DNA from: Pseudodesulfovibrio thermohalotolerans
GTDB lineage: Bacteria; Desulfobacterota; Desulfovibrionia; Desulfovibrionales; Desulfovibrionaceae
Direction of reading: 5' to 3'
Length of the DNA stretch: 64,000 nucleotides
Assembly (NCBI RefSeq): GCF_021353295.2
Contig: NZ_CP120635.1
Location: 3,303,501-3,367,500, forward strand
In this document: positions 45,443-52,590 of the stretch, one piece after another
Numbering within the stretch: the first letter of the stretch is position 1
Layout of the letters: every line of letters begins with the position of its first letter
Translations under genes and position numbers: made by a program
Notes under the pieces: generated by a model
What the model saw: the letters and a program-made list of their open reading frames with translations, nothing else
Database searches by the model: none
What the model was told of the DNA's origin: nothing

Positions 45443-46411
45443 TCAGCTCAAAGCGCGTCCGAACGCCTCGGCCGCGTGCAGCAGGTTGCCCTTCCAGTCC
45501 TCGGCCAGCGGATCGAGGGGAAGGACCCGTGCGTTCAGCTCGGAGGCGATTACCTCTGCGCTCCGCTTGGAGAACTGGGGCTGGACAAAAACCACGGTCA
45601 CCCCGAGCTCCCGCCCGTGCTCGATGATTTCGGCCAGATGCCTGGGGCTCGGCTCGTTGCCGCCCGCCTCGATGGCCACCTGCGTCAGGCCGTACCGCTG
45701 GGCGAAGTATCCCCAGGAGGGATGAAAGACCATGAAGGCGCGCTTTCCCACCGGGATGGCCGCCATGGCCTCGGCGATGGTCGCGTCCAGCTTGTCGAGC
45801 TCATTCAGAAACGCCGCCAGGTTCGCCTCGTATTCGGTCTTGTGAGCCGGATCGGCCCGAACCAGCCCGTCGCAGGTGTTTCGCGCTATGGTCTTGACCC
45901 GCACGGGATCGAGCCAGATATGCGGGTCGAGAATCCCGTGGTCATGTTCATCCGAGTGCGCGGCCGCATGATCGTGCCCCTCGTGCTCGGCCTCATCATG
46001 ATGGTGCTCGGCCTCATCATGATGGTGCTCGGCCTCGTCATGATGGTGCTCGATCATGGGGATCTTGTCCACGCCCTCCTGGGTGCGGACCACCAGCATG
46101 TCCCTGTTCGCCCCCTTCAATTTGGGCAGCCAGACGTCTTCCAGATTGATGCCGATGGCGAAATAGACCTGCGCCTTGGCCAGGGCGGCCATTTGCCGGG
46201 GAGTGGGCTCGTACATGTGCGGGTTGGCCCCGGGCTGAACCAGCACACTCACATCCGTCAACTCCCCGCCGATGCGCTCCACGAAATACTTCTGCGGCAG
46301 GATGGACACGAACGCCCGCACCTTGCCCGCCGCCGACGCGGGACCGGCCCAGGCCAAGGTCAACCCGAGCGCGACCAGAAACACCTTTTTCACCATATCG
46401 GAAACCGCCAT
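45443..46411 (-). CDS. znuA: Zinc ABC transporter periplasmic binding protein ZnuA-like
   Basis: A protein of 322 residues. The start at 46411 has GGAGG 5 bases upstream and gives a signal peptide ending PASAAG. The cluster-9 binding fold shows VSILPQKYFVERIGGE, QPGANPHMYEPTPRQMAAL and a C-terminal EPSPRHLAEII. The middle has a His/Asp/Glu-rich metal loop with three perfect tandem HHHDEAE units (21-bp DNA repeats at about 45985-46050). It binds zinc for a ZnuBC permease, which is not in the window. Confidence 0.92.
   Translation of the reverse strand: MAVSDMVKKVFLVALGLTLAWAGPASAAGKVRAFVSILPQKYFVERIGGELTDVSVLVQPGANPHMYEPTPRQMAALAKAQVYFAIGINLEDVWLPKLKGANRDMLVVRTQEGVDKIPMIEHHHDEAEHHHDEAEHHHDEAEHEGHDHAAAHSDEHDHGILDPHIWLDPVRVKTIARNTCDGLVRADPAHKTEYEANLAAFLNELDKLDATIAEAMAAIPVGKRAFMVFHPSWGYFAQRYGLTQVAIEAGGNEPSPRHLAEIIEHGRELGVTVVFVQPQFSKRSAEVIASELNARVLPLDPLAEDWKGNLLHAAEAFGRALS
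45985..46052 (-). repeat. 21-bp tandem repeat in znuA (HHHDEAE x3)
   Basis: Three near-identical 21-bp units encode successive HHHDEAE heptads of the zinc-binding loop; the unit count could vary by slippage. Confidence 0.85.
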
Positions 46412-46469
46412 GACACCCTCCATGGGTTGAAGTCTCGCCTTGCCCGATTCGAGCAAGACAATTGCATGG

Positions 46470-46484
46470 TGCAACTTGGTTGCA
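46470..46484. promoter_or_regulatory. Candidate Zur operator upstream of znuA
   Basis: TGCAAC-TTG-GTTGCA, a perfect 6+3+6 inverted repeat 59 bp upstream of the znuA start, with further TTGCAT and TGCAA half-sites alongside. It is the best regulator-site candidate in the region. Confidence 0.55.
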
Positions 46485-46538
46485 TCGCTGTCAACAGCCT
46501 TGCGGCACTTGCTCCGCTTCTCACCTTGCGAAAGGAGC

Positions 46539-46574
46539 GCGGCCCGGACCGGGAGATTCCCCGGACCGGGCCGC
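46539..46574 (-). terminator. Strong hairpin between heme-binding-type gene and znuA
   Basis: GCGGCCCGG and CCGGG arms pair with CCCGG and CCGGGCCGC (one bulge base each side). The tail is not U-rich (CTCCTTT), so termination strength is uncertain. Confidence 0.55.
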
Positions 46575-46602
46575 ACAGTGTTCGGATTAGCAGAAACGGA
46601 AG

Positions 46603-47097
46603 CTACTTGATGACCGCCGCCCCGGCCATAGCCACACTTTCGTCTTCGTCCACGGTGCCGCCGGACACGCCGATGGCTCCTATGATGACGTTGTTTTTGT
46701 CGACGAGCAACACGCCGCCCGCGAACAGGATCAGGCCGTCATTGCTGACCTCGATACTGTAAAGTGACTCGCCGGGCTGGGATGCGGCACCCAGGGTCCG
46801 GGTGGACATATTGAAGTACCGGGCCGTCACGGCCTTCTTGATGGAGATGTCGATGCTGCCGAGAAACGCGTCTTCCTGGCGATAGAACGCCTTGAGATTG
46901 CCGCCCGCGTCCACGATGGCGATATTCATGGGCACCTTGATTTCCTCGGCTTTCTTCAACGCGGCCTGAAGTATCGTCTGCGCCTGGACCAAAGTGACAT
47001 CCCCGGGGAGGGTCTTGACGGGCCCCTCGGCAAAGGCGGGCACGGAAAAGAGCGCGACGGCGAAAACGAGAAACGCGGAAAACATGATTTTTCGCAT
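46603..47097 (-). CDS. Secreted GlcG/HbpS-like (DUF336) protein
   Basis: A protein of 164 residues. The start at 47097 has AAGGAGG upstream and gives a signal peptide ending VPAFAEG. The DUF336 fold shows LVQAQTILQAALKKAEEIKVPMNIAIVDAGGNLKAFYRQEDAFLGSIDISIKKA, GESLYSIE, LILFAGGVLLVDKNNVIIGAIGVSGGTVDED. Related proteins bind haem or cobalamin, but a ligand cannot be read here. It is separated from znuA by a strong hairpin. Confidence 0.85.
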   Translation of the reverse strand: MRKIMFSAFLVFAVALFSVPAFAEGPVKTLPGDVTLVQAQTILQAALKKAEEIKVPMNIAIVDAGGNLKAFYRQEDAFLGSIDISIKKAVTARYFNMSTRTLGAASQPGESLYSIEVSNDGLILFAGGVLLVDKNNVIIGAIGVSGGTVDEDESVAMAGAAVIK

Positions 47098-47463
47098 AAA
47101 ATCCTCCTTGCTGTACGAATCGCCGCCCGGACTTTTCGACTCCCCTGCGGAACCAAAGGCAATGGGCGGCAAATTATTTTACAAATTACACCCATGAAAA
47201 CAGCAAGGCAACAAATCGATAAATAAAAACGTCACCTCCATCGGACACTACATGATGGCGAATCGGGCAATGCTTTCATGCACCGCTCCGGTATATTACA
47301 TAAACAAAAATCCGCCTGTTGTTTTTGACATATTCTTCTGCCGGAAGGTTTGCTTTAAGCCGGGGAGTGCATATATTGAAAATCAGGATTCAATCGCCTT
47401 CGAAAGCGGGGTTGAGTCGATCTCGCGGCTGAAAGGCAACATTCAGACAAGGAGAGATACCAC

Positions 47464-48753
47464 ATGGCCAGTAAGACAGTGTTCGTAAACCAATTCACCA
47501 ACGGTATCCTCGGCCCCGACGAGTCCATGCTCGGCCCCGTTGAAGACGGCGGCGTCATCATAGCCAACACCGCTCCGGGCTGCTGGGGGCCCATGCTCAC
47601 CCCGGCCATCCGCGGCGGCCACGAAGTGACCCGGCCCGTACAGGTCGAGGGAGCCGAGCCTGGCGACTCCATCGCCATCCGCATCCTGTCCATCAACGTG
47701 ACCTCCCGTTGCACCGCTTCGGGCAACGACACCACGTTCGCCGACCGATTCCTGGGCGACCCCTATGTTGCGGGCAAATGCCCCCAGTGCGGCACGTTGT
47801 ACGAGGAGACCTGCGTGGAAGGCACCGGCCCCGAGTGCGTCAAATGCGCAAAATGCGGCGCTCCGGCGGCTCCTTTCGCCTTTACCAACGGCTACACCAT
47901 CGCCTTCAACGACAAAGGCACCTTGGGCGTGACCCTGAACAAGGAAGCCGCGCAAAAGGCTGCCGACGACGCCCGGGAAAACATGTGCATCCCGGATAAT
48001 TCCATCCAGAACCCGGTGGTGGCCATGGCCCCCAGCGACCTTCCGGGACTGGTCGCCAGAATGATTCCCTTTGTGGGCCAACTGGGTGTCGTGCCCGTGC
48101 GGAACACCCCGGACTCCCACAACGCCCGCGACCTGGGCTCCTTCCTGGTGGATGCGCCGCACGAATACGGCATCACCCAGGAGCAACTGGACGATGTGAC
48201 CGACGGCCACATGGACATCAACCGCGTGCGCGCGGGCGCTGTGCTGATCGCCCCGGTGCGCGTGCCCGGAGGCGGCGTATACGTGGGCGACATGCACGCC
48301 ATGCAGGGCGACGGCGAGATCGCGGGCCATACGGCCGACGTATCCGGCGTCGTCACCATGCAGGTGTCCGTGCTCAAGGGCGTCACCTGCGGCGGCCCCA
48401 TCATCCTGCCCGTGTACGACGACCTTCCGCTCCTGGCCCGCCCCCTGAACGACGAGGAAAAGCATCAGGCCATGCTGGAGGCCGAGAAATGGGGCGTCGC
48501 CCTGGAAGAATCGGCCCCCATCTCCTTTGTCGGCTCCGGGCCGACCCTGAACGACGCCACCAGCAACGCCCTGACCAGGGCCGCCGAATTCCTGGACTGC
48601 ACGGTCCCGGAGGTCATGAACCGCGCCACCATCACCGGCAACATCCAGATCGGCCGCGCCCCCGGCACCGTCACAGCCACCTTCCTGGCCCCGACCGCCA
48701 AACTACGCGAAAAAGGCGTCTACGACCTCATCCGCACCCAATACGGCCTGTAA
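47464..48753 (+). CDS. Acetamidase/formamidase-family protein with zinc-ribbon insert
   Basis: A protein of 429 residues of the FmdA/AmdA family. Core motifs are VFVNQFTNGILGPDESMLGPVEDGGVIIANTAPGCWGPMLTP, MHAMQGDGEIAGHTADVSGVVTMQVSV and LTRAAEFLDCTVPEV. Between residues about 100-140 there is a C-x2-C...C-x2-C...CxxC group (CPQCG, CVKCAKCG), a rubredoxin-like zinc-ribbon insert not part of the basic fold. The hydrolysed amide is unknown. Own AGGAG site and terminator. Confidence 0.85.
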   Translation: MASKTVFVNQFTNGILGPDESMLGPVEDGGVIIANTAPGCWGPMLTPAIRGGHEVTRPVQVEGAEPGDSIAIRILSINVTSRCTASGNDTTFADRFLGDPYVAGKCPQCGTLYEETCVEGTGPECVKCAKCGAPAAPFAFTNGYTIAFNDKGTLGVTLNKEAAQKAADDARENMCIPDNSIQNPVVAMAPSDLPGLVARMIPFVGQLGVVPVRNTPDSHNARDLGSFLVDAPHEYGITQEQLDDVTDGHMDINRVRAGAVLIAPVRVPGGGVYVGDMHAMQGDGEIAGHTADVSGVVTMQVSVLKGVTCGGPIILPVYDDLPLLARPLNDEEKHQAMLEAEKWGVALEESAPISFVGSGPTLNDATSNALTRAAEFLDCTVPEVMNRATITGNIQIGRAPGTVTATFLAPTAKLREKGVYDLIRTQYGL

Positions 48754-48788
48754 TCCCAGAGCCAAACCACGCAACCCCTAAAAAACAT

Positions 48789-48826
48789 GCGGCGTTTCGC
48801 TGGAGAGCGAAACGCCGCTTTTTTTG
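48789..48826 (+). terminator. Terminator of formamidase-like gene
   Basis: GCGGCGTTTCGCT / AGCGAAACGCCGC (13-bp stem) then TTTTTTT. Confidence 0.9.
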
Positions 48827-48901
48827 TAGAGCATCCCTCACGCCTGTTTCCCTTGGAAAAAGTCCATGAGATACCGCCCTCCTGCCGAGGTGCTCCCCCC
48901 G

Positions 48902-48937
48902 AAAAAAACAAAAGAGCCCCGAACAAAAGGGGCTCTC
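48902..48937 (-). terminator. Hairpin with T tract on minus strand near island edge
   Basis: AGAGCCCC / GGGGCTCT stem; T-rich on the minus strand (TTTTGTTTTTTTC). It would stop transcription leaving the island leftward. Confidence 0.6.
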
Positions 48938-48972
48938 CATACGGTCGCGAATTTAATCGGCCTAAAATTTGG

Positions 48973-48984
48973 CAGGGGAGGGAC
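48973..48984. repeat. Putative att repeat, left copy (CAGGGGAGGGAC)
   Basis: Twelve bases identical to the 3' part of the tRNA-Leu gene at 53918-53929, in direct orientation, 4945 bp apart, exactly where base composition changes. Probable attL/attR remnant of tRNA-site integration. Confidence 0.7.
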
Positions 48985-49121
48985 GTGAATATGTAACATA
49001 ACCCATTGCTTTAACTTAAGTAATTAAATTCGATCTCAAAATCTACGCACAAACCTACTCACAATGTCGAACGCACATTAAGGTCGCACACGACAAGTTC
49101 CCAATTCATGAACTTTTCCTG

Positions 49122-49149
49122 TTGACTTTTTTTGGGAACCAACTATGTT
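49122..49149 (+). promoter_or_regulatory. sigma70 promoter of higBA
   Basis: TTGACT and TATGTT are 16 bp apart. Flanking GTTC/GAAC half-sites (about 49096-49153, e.g. AAGTTC-N9-GAACTT) suit autorepression by the HigA-type protein. Confidence 0.6.
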
Positions 49150-49176
49150 CTGAACAGGAGGCAGCAAGAGACAGAC

Positions 49177-49470
49177 ATGAGAATAATCAGTCGGGCGACA
49201 CTACGCGAGTATGGGGACAGCCACGCTGACGCAAAAGATGCGCTTGACTCTTGGTTCCATGAAGTTCGCAAAGAGGACTGGAAAACTTGGACCGACATTA
49301 AAGCCAAGTACCCTTCTGCTTCCCCGCTAGGCAATGACAGATACGTTTTTAACATCAAAGGAAACACCTACAGGATTATTGTCGTAATAAATTTTGTTGC
49401 TAAGATTATTTATATTCGCTTTGTCGGCACTCATGCTGAGTACGACAAAATTGATGCAGAGAAGGTGTAA
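49177..49470 (+). CDS. higB: HigB-family toxin (mRNA interferase type)
   Basis: A protein of 97 residues with the start at 49177. It matches the HigB toxin group: MRIISRATLREYGDSHADAKDALDSWFHEVRK, then WKTWTDIKAKYPSAS, DRYVFNIKGNTYRIIVVINF and IYIRFVGTHAEYDKID. These toxins cleave mRNA at translating ribosomes and are held off by the antitoxin encoded 2 bp downstream. Gene order (toxin first) is the HigBA order. Low GC fits a mobile origin. Confidence 0.9.
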   Translation: MRIISRATLREYGDSHADAKDALDSWFHEVRKEDWKTWTDIKAKYPSASPLGNDRYVFNIKGNTYRIIVVINFVAKIIYIRFVGTHAEYDKIDAEKV

Positions 49471-49472
49471 TT

Positions 49473-50648
49473 ATGATGAAGCTGATCAAAACTAAGCAGG
49501 ATCACGAGTTGGCCCTTAAGCGTATTGAGACGCTCCTTGCAGACAGTTCTTCCCAGGAAGCAATGGATGAACTCGAACTGCTTGCACACCTTGTCGACCA
49601 ATACGAAGAGAAGGAATTCCCGATCGACTTCCCCTCCCCTGTTGCTGCAATCAAGTTCCGCATGGACCAACTCGGTCTCAAGCAAAAAGATTTAGTCTCT
49701 TACATTGGGAGCAAGAGCAAGGTCTCTGAGGTGCTGAACGAAAAGCGTCCCCTTACCCTTGAGATGATGAGAAAGCTGAATAGCGGGCTAGGCATCCCCG
49801 CCGAAACACTTCTTCAAAGTCCAAAAGCAGAATTTCCAAAAACATACACTGACTTGAATTGGGAGCAATTTCCGCTTCGAGAATTAGTTAAAAGAGGGGT
49901 TGTTGAAGCGAAGCATATAAAAGAACGTGCCGAGGAGGCTATGAGAGGCCTCATCCATGCTGCGGGCTCTCCCCAACTTGCAAATGCCTGTCTTAGACAG
50001 GGCTCTTGGAATGGCAAAACAGCAGACTGTTACGCAACTCTTGCCTGGGAACTAATTGTTCGAGCTCGCGCTCGTGAAGTTGAGCTTAGCACAAAATACA
50101 GACATGGCTCTTTCACCGAAGCACACATGGAAAAGCTCGCCCACTTAAGCATATACACAGATGGACCCAAACTAGCCGTCGAATATCTCGCCAGATATGG
50201 GATAATCCTTTTAACTGAGCCTGCAATAAAGGGGACTTACCTTGATGGTATAGCTCTTCTATTAGAAGACGGGACACCTGTCGTTGGATTGACCCTCAGA
50301 TTAGATCGAATTGACTATTTCTGGTTTACCCTAATGCATGAACTAGCTCATATCATCAAACACTTAACGCCTGAGCAATCTTCAATTATCGACTTCAAAG
50401 ATGGATCTTCAGCAAAAGACACTGAGGACGAAGCCAATACAATTGCCTCCAACGCCCTAATCCCTGCTGAACTCTGGACTAACAGCAAAGCAAAGCAACG
50501 TGGCAGCAAAGTTGGAGTTCTGGAGCTTGCAGAACAACTGGAAATTCACGAAGCAATCGTAGCAGGAAGAGTCCGAAAAGAAAGAAACAACTATCGCGTC
50601 CTTTCTGGATTGGTTGGGCAAAAGCAGATTCGCAAGTTGTTTTGGTAA
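49473..50648 (+). CDS. HigA-type antitoxin fused to an ImmA/IrrE metallopeptidase
   Basis: A protein of 391 residues. An N-terminal HigA-like helix-turn-helix region comes first (about 55-115, IKFRMDQLGLKQKDLVSYIGSKSKVSEVLNEKRPLTLEMMRKL). The C-terminal half is an ImmA/IrrE-type zinc peptidase with the HExxH motif at residues 289-293 (FTLMHELAHIIKHL) and a downstream DEANTIASNALIP acid. Ordinary HigA has about 100-140 residues. Two bp after higB. The peptidase could degrade the antitoxin itself or a regulator in response to stress; that is inference. Confidence 0.88.
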   Translation: MMKLIKTKQDHELALKRIETLLADSSSQEAMDELELLAHLVDQYEEKEFPIDFPSPVAAIKFRMDQLGLKQKDLVSYIGSKSKVSEVLNEKRPLTLEMMRKLNSGLGIPAETLLQSPKAEFPKTYTDLNWEQFPLRELVKRGVVEAKHIKERAEEAMRGLIHAAGSPQLANACLRQGSWNGKTADCYATLAWELIVRARAREVELSTKYRHGSFTEAHMEKLAHLSIYTDGPKLAVEYLARYGIILLTEPAIKGTYLDGIALLLEDGTPVVGLTLRLDRIDYFWFTLMHELAHIIKHLTPEQSSIIDFKDGSSAKDTEDEANTIASNALIPAELWTNSKAKQRGSKVGVLELAEQLEIHEAIVAGRVRKERNNYRVLSGLVGQKQIRKLFW

Positions 50649-50811
50649 ATAAAGAATCTCCCCTATGTTGGCGCATAGAGGAGATTATCCCGAAATCCAA
50701 ACCGCTGAGGCCGGATCGGGCACCCTTGGCAGGGCAGAGATGAACTCACACCATCTCTCTACCCACTGAACCACTCAGAGTCAAGAAATACGCCTCGTAG
50801 GGAGAAGTTCA

Positions 50812-50937
50812 ATGCAGAACTCGAACTCTACTGGCAAAGTGTTGATCTTTCGCTGGACCCGCAGATGTCCGAAAACTGGTAAGATCATCCGCGCAAAGAA
50901 GCGCCCCTTTCCCCTGTGGGTAGACGCAGAGCGCTAA
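50812..50937 (+). CDS. Small 41-residue protein
   Basis: ATG at 50812 with GGGAGAAG 7 bases upstream; TAA at 50935-50937. The peptide is basic and starts MQNSNSTGKVLIFRWTRRC, with a PKTGKIIRAKKRPFPLWVD end. A UUCG-capped terminator follows 8 bases after the stop. Compact ribosome site, ORF and terminator make a real gene likely. Function unknown. Confidence 0.55.
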   Translation: MQNSNSTGKVLIFRWTRRCPKTGKIIRAKKRPFPLWVDAER

Positions 50938-50945
50938 TCATCAGC

Positions 50946-50967
50946 ACCCCGCTTCGGCGGGGTTTTC
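50946..50967 (+). terminator. UUCG tetraloop terminator after 41-residue gene
   Basis: CCCCGC-TTCG-GCGGGG followed by TTTTCT. Confidence 0.8.
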
Positions 50968-51043
50968 TATTGCCCTAGAGGTGGTAGCGGTTTTTTGGAC
51001 AGGTCATTAAGGTGGAGTCCGACGACGAGGAGGACTTCAGACA

Positions 51044-51328
51044 ATGTCCAAGAGAAGACGCTTTTCAGCAGAGTTCAAGGCCAAGGTTGCGCTTGATGCA
51101 TTATCGGGCGAAATGACGCTTTCGGAGCTGGCCAGCAAGTACAAGGTTCACCCCAATCAAGTCTCGACTTGGAAGAAGCAAGCCAAGGAACTGATCGTTG
51201 CTGGCTTTTCCGACAAAGTTCAAAGCCGTAAGGCCCAAGAAGAAAACGATCTCAAGGAGCTGCACGCAAAGATCGGTCAGCTCACAATCGAGACTGATTT
51301 TTTACAAAAAGCCTTCGCTCGGAAGTGA
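51044..51328 (+). CDS. IS3-family transposase OrfA
   Basis: A protein of 94 residues, HTH_Tnp_1 type (MSKRRRFSAEFKAKVALDALSGEMTLSELASKYKVHPNQVSTWKKQ) with a leucine-zipper-like end. OrfB lies in the -1 frame. A TTTTTTAC/AAAAA stretch near 51297-51310 could be the programmed frameshift site. Confidence 0.92.
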   Translation: MSKRRRFSAEFKAKVALDALSGEMTLSELASKYKVHPNQVSTWKKQAKELIVAGFSDKVQSRKAQEENDLKELHAKIGQLTIETDFLQKAFARK

Positions 51329-51348
51329 CGCATGAGCGGAGGCGGCAG

Positions 51349-52209
51349 ATGGTCGACAAGCATCATCCGTCACTGAGTATATCGCGCCAATGCCGCATGC
51401 TGAGCATGCTTCGCTCGACGTACTATTACAGGCCCAAGGGCGAGAGCTAGTTCAATCTGCGGTTGATGCGCCTGATTGATGAGCAGTTCCTGGAAACGCC
51501 ATTCTTCGGCAGTCGCCAGATACGATACCATTTAATCCATCTTGGCTATGCCGTTGGTCGTCGCAGAGTACGACGCTTGATGTGTAAGATGGGGTTGTCA
51601 GCGATCTACCAAAAGCTAAGGACGACAGTTCCGCATCCAGAGCATCGGGTGTACCCTTATCTGCTGCGAGGACTGCGAATCGACCGACCAAATCAGGTCT
51701 GGTGTGCCGACATCACGTACATCCCAATGAAACGAGGCTTCTTGTACCTCGTGGTGATTATGGATTGGCATAGTCGTGCTGTCTTGTCGTGGCGCTTGTC
51801 GAACACGATGGAAGCCGACTTTTGCGTTTCAGCCTTGGAGGACGCAATCAATCGTTATGGCGTGCCTGAGATCTTCAACACGGATCAGGGCAGCCAGTTT
51901 ACCAGTTACGACTTTACAAGGTCGCTCAAGAAGACAGGCATACGCATCTCCATGGACGGCAAAGGCCGCTGGATGGATAACGTCATGATCGAGCGCTTGT
52001 GGCGCAGCATGAAATACGAATGCGTGTATTTGCAGGAATTGGAGACAGGAAGCCAGGCCCGAATGGAATTGGCGAGATGGTTCAGGTTCTATAACTGGCA
52101 ACGTCCGCATTCAGTCTTTGACGGAAAGCGGCCAATGGAGATATATCAGGACACCCCCATCCCTGGGGGGCTAGCCCCCCAGGGATGGGGAGCCCGTCAG
52201 GCGGCATAG
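51349..52209 (+). pseudogene. IS3-family transposase OrfB (integrase core) with internal stop
   Basis: The OrfB frame is open from the -1 frameshift region, reads MVDKHHPSLSISRQCRMLSMLRSTYYYRPKGES and then meets an in-frame TAG at 51448-51450. The frame continues FNLRLMRLIDEQFLETPFFGSRQIRYHL to a stop at 52207-52209. The catalytic DDE core is intact ([39 protein letters not shown]). Restart at ATG 51463 gives only 248 residues without the N-terminal region, so OrfAB is probably inactive. Confidence 0.8.
52155..52190. repeat. Perfect 36-bp palindrome at the end of IS3 orfB
   Basis: Eighteen-base arms (CCCCATCCCTGGGGGGCT and its complement) meet at the centre with no spacer. It is coded as TPIPGGLAPQGWG near the C-terminus of OrfB. 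It could fold as a cruciform or terminator. Confidence 0.85.
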
Positions 52210-52271
52210 TAAGTACCAGGCTCCACCTTAATCCTGCCGCCAAACTGTCCGAACAACCGGGACCACCTCTC

Positions 52272-52442
52272 CATATCGAAGGGAAAACAGACAAAGAAGC
52301 TCTTAAAAACTTAAAAAGCCATATCGTAAACCATTGCGAAGGGGTTCTTGTTGAAGACTCCCCCAAAGACAACAAACAAATTAAGCGTCTCCGAATCACT
52401 GAAAATTGCATCGAAGAAAACCCCTTCCTGCCGATGTCTTAA
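52272..52442 (+). pseudogene. 3' fragment of an unrecognised gene cut by the IS3 element
   Basis: The frame running from the IS edge to a TAA at 52440-52442 ends in KQIKRLRITENCIEENPFLPMS. There is no start of its own. It is a remnant of an island gene; identity unknown. Confidence 0.4.
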
Positions 52443-52521
52443 CAGATCGCCTCATTCAAGCCTCTTTCCCAAATTTTGTGGCAATTTTGTAGCAAAAGCA
52501 GATTTCAACCAAAAGAAATAC

Positions 52522-52590
52522 CATGTCGGCACTCCCAAGTTTTGCTGGTAACAGTACCAGTGAACCCCAAAACCAAGGGAGGCCGACATG
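52522..52590 (+). promoter_or_regulatory. Inverted repeat masking the transposase ribosome site and start
   Basis: CATGTCGGC-x-CTCCC (52522-52536) pairs with GGGAGxCCGACATG (52577-52590), which includes the ribosome site and the ATG. The loop holds a second perfect hairpin CTGGTA-ACAG-TACCAG (52545-52560). Confidence 0.65.

Larger units (their letters stand above)
48754..49176. other. Intergenic region and left edge of genomic island
   Basis: About 420 bp with no gene. It contains the formamidase terminator, a second hairpin (48902-48937), the left 12-bp copy of the tRNA-Leu end (48973-48984), and the promoter of the toxin-antitoxin genes. GC content drops sharply after about 48960. Confidence 0.7.
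50977..52271 (+). mobile_element. IS3-family insertion sequence
   Basis: About 1.3 kb. The ends share an imperfect inverted repeat: left AGAGGTGGTAGCGGTTTTTTG and its match on the other strand AGAGGTGGTCCCGGTTGTTC, both then GGACAG. It contains a two-ORF transposase. No clear direct target duplication is seen next to the ends. Confidence 0.85.

Noticed and set aside
45985..46052. Possible CRISPR-like short repeats
   Set aside because: Repeats are contiguous 21-bp units encoding HHHDEAE inside znuA; no spacers.
48902..48937. Possible second attachment site hairpin
   Set aside because: It behaves as a minus-strand terminator; the tRNA-derived repeat is at 48973.
50700..50790. A tRNA-like segment on the minus strand (GTGGTTCAGTGGGTAGAG D-arm-like, then a stem near the anticodon position)
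   Set aside because: No seven-base anticodon loop with T33, no clear T-arm or acceptor pairing; at best a degenerate tRNA remnant.
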